From positions 62,001 through 126,000 of the forward strand of contig NZ_BNBL01000012.1 of assembly GCF_014655595.1 (NCBI RefSeq): 64,000 nt of DNA. Direction: 5' to 3'. Origin of the DNA: Streptomyces griseocarneus (GTDB lineage: Bacteria; Actinomycetota; Actinomycetes; Streptomycetales; Streptomycetaceae). This document shows positions 53,422 through 64,000 of this stretch, one piece after another. The first letter of the stretch is position 1, and the number at the start of each line of letters is the position of its first letter. A model generated the notes under the pieces. The model worked only from the letters and a program-made list of their open reading frames with translations. It ran no database searches and was not told where the DNA came from. A program made the position numbers and the translations under genes.

Positions 53422-53453
53422 AAGGGCGATCACCCATGCGGGTGGTCGCCCTT
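53422..53453 (+). terminator. Hairpin between rplL and rpoB
   Basis: A 14-base-pair stem with an ATGC loop, 45 bases after the L7/L12 stop, followed by GGGCGTT. It probably gives partial termination that lowers rpoBC relative to rplJL. Confidence 0.7.
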
Positions 53454-53812
53454 GGGCGTTCCCGCAGGGGATGCGCGCGCGGGCTCGCGGGGACGAGTAT
53501 GGTGATCTTCGTTGTCCTGTCGTGGCCGCGTCCACCGAGGGGCCGCCGTCGCAGGCCGTGCGGTCGCCGAGGAGGCCGGCCGGGGGCCGAGGGGCCTTGA
53601 CGAACGGCACGCCGCGCGCGATTCTCAGGACGCGTCGCAGGACGCACCGCCACATCGGTCCTCCGTCCGAGGCATGGATCGAAGGCGGAGAGGGAAGTAT
53701 GGTCATGCGCTCGTGGCGCATGGCATGCGTCGGGCAGGCGCCGGGCGAAGCGGAACAACAGAGGATCCCGGAGGGAGAGATTGGTATCGCACCGGTCTCC
53801 GGAAATCCGCTC

Positions 53813-53841
53813 TGGACATCAGTGGGCCAAGTGGCTACACT
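53813..53841 (+). promoter_or_regulatory. Promoter of rpoB
   Basis: TGGACA and TACACT are separated by 17 bases and lie about 160 bases before the rpoB start. Both hexamers are close to the HrdB (major sigma factor) consensus. Confidence 0.6.
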
Positions 53842-54002
53842 GACCCTTTGCGCTGCCTGTTAGCTGCTCCCTGCCCGTCACCAGGGGCATGCCCACTTCC
53901 GAGCACAGCTGATGGAAACCCCCTGAGCTGGGATTTCTCTCCTATGTACGGAGTGGGACCGGTACGCGCGTAGTGAGTCCGAGCCCTCGGAAGGACCCCC
54001 TC

Positions 54003-57485
<3,483 letters not shown>

Positions 57486-57492
57486 CGGGTCT

Positions 57493-57522
57493 GGTGGGGG
57501 CTCTCGGCTGAGAGCCCCCACC
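57493..57522 (+). other. Strong hairpin between rpoB and rpoC
   Basis: A perfect 13-base-pair stem with a GGCT loop, seven bases after the rpoB stop and 86 bases before rpoC. There is no T run. It may be an RNA-processing site or a partial terminator. Confidence 0.7.
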
Positions 57523-57608
57523 GTCCCCGGACCCCCAGACCACTGATGTAGAGCCCATATCCCGCCACGGCGGGAGGGCACGAACCCTGAAAGAGGGATT
57601 GACGACAA

Positions 57609-61508
<3,900 letters not shown>

Positions 61509-61564
61509 GGCGGTAGCCGCTCCGGCTGTTCCGGCCGGTCCGGCTGATCCTGCTGATCGCGCAC

Positions 61565-61596
61565 AGGGCGGTCACCCCTTCGGGGGTGGCCGCCCT
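61565..61596. terminator. Bidirectional terminator, rpoC / phage-like genes
   Basis: A 14-base-pair stem (one T-G pair) with a TTCG loop lies between convergent genes, 57 bases after the rpoC stop and nine bases before the end of the gene on the other strand. Confidence 0.8.
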
Positions 61597-61604
61597 GCGG
61601 CGTT

Positions 61605-61874
61605 TCAGCGGGCGGCGAGCTGGAGGGCCGCGAGGACCAGCCCGGCCAGGGCCGTCAGTGCGGCCACGCCGGCCATCGGCCAGCGGGCCCGCTCCAGGGC
61701 GTCGAGCCGGGCCTCGTGATCGGCCAGCTGCTTGTCGGTCTGATCACTGCGCTGCACCAGCAGCGCCAGCGACCCGTCGACCCGGGCGAAGCCGGCCTCC
61801 ATCGTGCCGCGCAGCCGCTCCAGCTCCAGGGCGACGGTGGCGGGGGCGGTGCGGGAGGTTCCGGGCTCGTTCAC
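61605..61874 (-). CDS. Small coiled-coil membrane protein, phage-associated
   Basis: An 89-residue protein: an N-terminal polar part, a heptad-like coiled-coil stretch (LERLRGTMEAGFARVDGSLALLVQRSDQTDKQLADHEARLDALE) and one C-terminal membrane helix. This architecture is common for a small protein beside the holin in actinophage lysis cassettes. It overlaps the preceding holin-like gene by four bases (ATGA). The assignment rests on context and shape. Confidence 0.7.
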   Translation of the reverse strand: MNEPGTSRTAPATVALELERLRGTMEAGFARVDGSLALLVQRSDQTDKQLADHEARLDALERARWPMAGVAALTALAGLVLAALQLAAR

Positions 61875-62146
61875 GGGCGGCCCCGGTCGTCGCGGGCGAG
61901 CGCCACGAGCTCGGCGTCGCTGCCGGGCGGGGCCGGCCGGCCGGTGCGCAGCCAGGCGGGCAGCAGGGCCTGGACGCCGGGCACGGCCATCACCCGGGTC
62001 AGCCCGCCCGCGGCGGCCAGCGCCCCGGCGACCCAGGGCAGGGTCGCCGGGACGCCGGCCGCGTCCACGATCGCGGGCAGGACGATCGCGAGCGCGACGG
62101 CGGTCTGGAGGACGGTGCGCAGGGTGTGCTTGGCGGTGTCGGTCAT
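61871..62146 (-). CDS. Putative holin
   Basis: A 91-residue protein with two hydrophobic helices (about 10-30 and 33-52) and a charged C-terminus, the general shape of a phage holin. Holins form membrane pores that release the endolysin. It lies between the amidase and the coiled-coil membrane protein, an order typical for a lysis cassette. ATG has GAAAGG about seven bases upstream. No strong sequence signature, so moderate confidence. Confidence 0.65.
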   Translation of the reverse strand: MTDTAKHTLRTVLQTAVALAIVLPAIVDAAGVPATLPWVAGALAAAGGLTRVMAVPGVQALLPAWLRTGRPAPPGSDAELVALARDDRGRP

Positions 62147-62157
62147 GGGCGGGCCTT

Positions 62158-63207
62158 TCAGGAGGAGCGGGGGACCTTCAGCGCGTCCCAGGAGGTGCGG
62201 CCCGGCCAGCCGTCGGCGTCGGAGCCGGTGAAGCCGAGCTTGCGCTGCCAGGCGGCGTACGAGCGGCGGTCGGCCTCGCTCCAGCGCGGGCCGGGCCCCT
62301 CGGCGTAGGCGGAGCAGCCTTCCTCGACGAGGCGGCGGCCCATCGCGGTGACGACGGGGGAGTCGGGCGCGCCGCGGAAGAAGCCGGCGCCGGGGAAGGG
62401 CTCGTAGCCGTTGCCCGCGGCGGGGACCCGCAGCTCCTGGCCCGGGCGCAGGACGTCGGGCTGGTCGAGGTCGTTCAGGGACACGAGCCGGGCGGTGGTG
62501 GTCGCGTGGGACTCGGCGATGCCGTAGAGGGTGTCGCCGCGCCGGACGGTGTAGGCCGTCACGGCCGGTGCCGGGTCGTCCCCTTTCGCCGGCGGCTCGG
62601 CGGGGCCGCCGGGTGCGGCGCCCAGGCGGGAGGCGACGCGGCCGCGCATGTCGTCCATCTCGAAGCCCAGCGGGTCGATCTTGGTGCCGGTCCACTCCTT
62701 GTGCCCGATGACCGACGCCGAGCTCCAGCCGTGGGCCCGGCACAGTGCCGCCGAGGCGCGCTCGATGGCCTCCAGCTGGGCGGCGGGCCAGGGGTCGACG
62801 CCGTCGCCGAGGTTGACGCACTCGAAGCCGTAGAAGCGGGCGTTGCCGTCGGTGTCGTCGCTGCCCGGGCGCGGGGCGTCCACCTCGTGCACGACGGCGT
62901 CGAGCACGCGTCCGTCGCCGCTGCCGGCGTGATTGGCCCGGCCGCTGCTGATGAGGTGGACGGTGCCGTCCTTGTCGATGACGCCGTGGCAGAGCGGGCC
63001 GGGCAGCTCGTCGTCGCCTTCGTAGCAGATGTCGACGGAGTCCTTGGTGCCGCTGGTCACGGTGTGGTGGATGATCACGCCGTGAACGGGGCCCCAGGCG
63101 CCCTTGTGATTGCGGTTGTGCTCGCGCCAGTCGCCGACCTCGACGACGTCGAGGCCCTCGGCGCGGAGGGCGGCGAGCAGCTGGTCGGCGGTGAGGGGGT
63201 TTGCCAT
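62158..63207 (-). CDS. N-acetylmuramoyl-L-alanine amidase endolysin with LysM and C-terminal cell-wall domain
   Basis: A 349-residue enzyme. The N-terminal amidase-2 domain (about 20-195) has the zinc ligands: His in VIIHHTVT, a later His in VVHEVD or ANHAG, and IGHKEWTGTKIDP near the end. A LysM domain (YTVRRGDTLYGIAESH...LRPGQELRVP) follows. Last is a peptidoglycan-binding module (SEADRRSYAAWQRKLGFTGSDADGWPGRTSWDAL) common in actinophage endolysins. There is no signal peptide, which fits release by a holin. It cuts the amide bond between MurNAc and L-Ala. Confidence 0.9.
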   Translation of the reverse strand: MANPLTADQLLAALRAEGLDVVEVGDWREHNRNHKGAWGPVHGVIIHHTVTSGTKDSVDICYEGDDELPGPLCHGVIDKDGTVHLISSGRANHAGSGDGRVLDAVVHEVDAPRPGSDDTDGNARFYGFECVNLGDGVDPWPAAQLEAIERASAALCRAHGWSSASVIGHKEWTGTKIDPLGFEMDDMRGRVASRLGAAPGGPAEPPAKGDDPAPAVTAYTVRRGDTLYGIAESHATTTARLVSLNDLDQPDVLRPGQELRVPAAGNGYEPFPGAGFFRGAPDSPVVTAMGRRLVEEGCSAYAEGPGPRWSEADRRSYAAWQRKLGFTGSDADGWPGRTSWDALKVPRSS

Positions 63208-63240
63208 GGGTTCGCTCCAGGGTGGGTGGGTGCAGGCGAA

Positions 63241-63285
63241 AGCCCCGGGCCGCCGCCGCTGGGGGAGCGGTGGCGGCCCGGGGCT
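63241..63285 (-). terminator. Terminator between tail-fibre-like gene and amidase gene
   Basis: A 20-base-pair stem (one G-T pair) with a five-base G loop, 28 bases after the tail-fibre-like stop, on the reverse strand. Confidence 0.8.
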
Positions 63286-63312
63286 CGGGGTGGGTGGTCC
63301 TGCGGGGAGGGG

Positions 63313-64000
63313 TCAGGCGACGGCGGCCCAGATGGCGTTCGCGTCCTCGATGATCGTCGAGCTGGAGGGCTTGAACGAGGCGGGCAGCGAGGTCTGGCCC
63401 GTGGTGGCCAGGCGTCCGTAGCGGGTGAAGGCGCCGGGCATCCGGGCCGAGCTGGAGGGCTGCTTGCCCGCGTTCGCGCCGGCGGCGAAGCCGGGCCCGT
63501 CGTTCCGCTTGTCGTCCGAGGGGCCGTTGATCAGCAGTGCGATCCAGTAGGTGCCGGGCGCCGCGTCATAGGCCGTGGTCAGCGGGCAGACGACCGTGGT
63601 GCCGAAGGTCGCCCTGATGTGGTTGGTCAGCGGGGCGGTGTCGCCGACGCGGTTGCCGGCGGAGGTGTAGAGACCCGCGTAGGAGGCGGTGCTCAGCGAG
63701 GTGCCGTTGAAGCCCAGGACGTAGAAGACCAGGTTGCTGATCTTCGTGGCCACCGGGAGATTGATGCCGATGAGGTAGATGGTGCCCGGGACGCAGAACT
63801 GGGCGGCGTCGTACGCGGCCGCCGCGGGGTCGAACGTCCAGGCGCCGAAGCCCAGGTCGCGCGGGCCCCAGGTGCCGGGGGCGGCCAGGGAGTCGACGTA
63901 TCCCTTCGTCGCCAGGTGGCCCGCGGCGGTGGGCTGCGCCGTGGAGGCGGGGGCGGTCGTGAACGTCTTGGCGCCGTCCACGCTCTGATCGCCCGCCAGC
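63313..64000 (-). CDS. Phage tail-fibre-like protein (5' end beyond window)
   Basis: At least 229 residues, with the frame open to the right edge; the start is outside. The visible N-terminal part (GDQSVDGAKTFTTAPASTAQPTAAGHLATKGYVDSL) is the repeat found in phage tail fibres and tail-spike connectors. The rest is a Gly/Thr/Ala-rich beta domain (FNGTSLSTASYAGLYTSAGNRVG, GTYWIALLING) likely to form a trimeric receptor-binding or capping structure. Together with the lysis genes it points to a prophage, tail-like particle or phage-derived remnant. Confidence 0.75.
   Translation of the reverse strand, partial: LAGDQSVDGAKTFTTAPASTAQPTAAGHLATKGYVDSLAAPGTWGPRDLGFGAWTFDPAAAAYDAAQFCVPGTIYLIGINLPVATKISNLVFYVLGFNGTSLSTASYAGLYTSAGNRVGDTAPLTNHIRATFGTTVVCPLTTAYDAAPGTYWIALLINGPSDDKRNDGPGFAAGANAGKQPSSSARMPGAFTRYGRLATTGQTSLPASFKPSSSTIIEDANAIWAAVA

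Larger units (their letters stand above)
53377..53972 (+). other. Long gap before rpoB: hairpin, promoter and leader, no gene seen
   Basis: No convincing gene is seen in these about 600 bases. They hold a hairpin (53422-53453), a GC-rich stretch with irregular codon statistics, and a good promoter at 53813-53841. rpoB is therefore probably transcribed both by read-through from rplJL and from its own promoter. Confidence 0.6.

Noticed and set aside
53471..53863. Possible small gene (130 codons, plus strand) upstream of rpoB
   Set aside because: No ribosome-binding site, unusual composition, and it covers the rpoB promoter; treated as leader DNA.
53973..54002. GTG at 53973 as the rpoB start
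   Set aside because: TTG at 54003 has a proper GGAAGGA site and gives the conserved N-terminus; the extra ten residues do not look conserved.

Overview
The window is chromosomal DNA from a Streptomyces-type actinomycete. The evidence is the very high G+C, frequent GTG starts, GGAGG-type ribosome-binding sites, intergenic GC-rich hairpins, and a gene order that, from memory, matches the S. coelicolor region from the end of the main nuo operon through rpoBC. About 50 protein genes, four tRNA genes and many hairpins can be supported. Most long open frames on the opposite strand of these genes are compositional shadows and were left out.

Layout. (1) 1-5334: the 3' end of the main NADH dehydrogenase operon (end of nuoK, then nuoL, nuoM, nuoN) with a terminator. 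(2) 5370-10687: a lipoprotein, a GPP34-family protein overlapping a fumarylacetoacetase gene, then an ATP-grasp ligase and an FAD/NAD(P) oxidoreductase that look like a two-gene pathway of unknown product. (3) 10843-20124: polyprenyl diphosphate synthase (probably menaquinone side chain), a LolA/RseB-like membrane protein with an ABC exporter, a secreted M28 aminopeptidase whose usual active-site Asp is Gly, a RarD-type EamA transporter and a KimA-like APC permease. (4) 20215-37063: the most striking block. It holds a 2-oxoacid:ferredoxin oxidoreductase (korAB), a response regulator with two tandem near-duplicate sensor kinases, and a second, reduced complex I operon (nuoA,B,C,H,I,J,K,L,M,N) with no D, E, F or G. 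Its NuoC carries a long repetitive disordered tail. The arrangement suggests a ferredoxin-fed respiratory module. (5) 37225-43291: HtpX protease with a candidate sigma-R promoter, a small secreted protein, a divergent oxidoreductase/MarR pair, YccF, YajQ, tRNA-Tyr, an NAD(P)-binding protein, and an amidohydrolase that lacks several catalytic residues. (6) 43499-48779: tRNA-Thr, tRNA-Met, rpmG, two MaoC-type hydratases, murB flanked by repeat elements, an adenosine deaminase and an aspartate-type aminotransferase. (7) 49096-61596: the conserved transcription/translation block tRNA-Trp, secE, nusG, rplK, rplA, rplJ, rplL, rpoB, rpoC, with an L10 leader and several hairpins. (8) 61605-64000: a phage-like lysis and tail-fibre segment, convergent with rpoC and running off the right end.

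Functional themes are respiration (two complex I operons, a quinone side-chain enzyme, a ferredoxin oxidoreductase), envelope biology (murB, HtpX, LolA-like, amidase) and core gene expression. No insertion sequence, transposase or CRISPR array was seen. The phage-like right edge is the only clear sign of acquired DNA.
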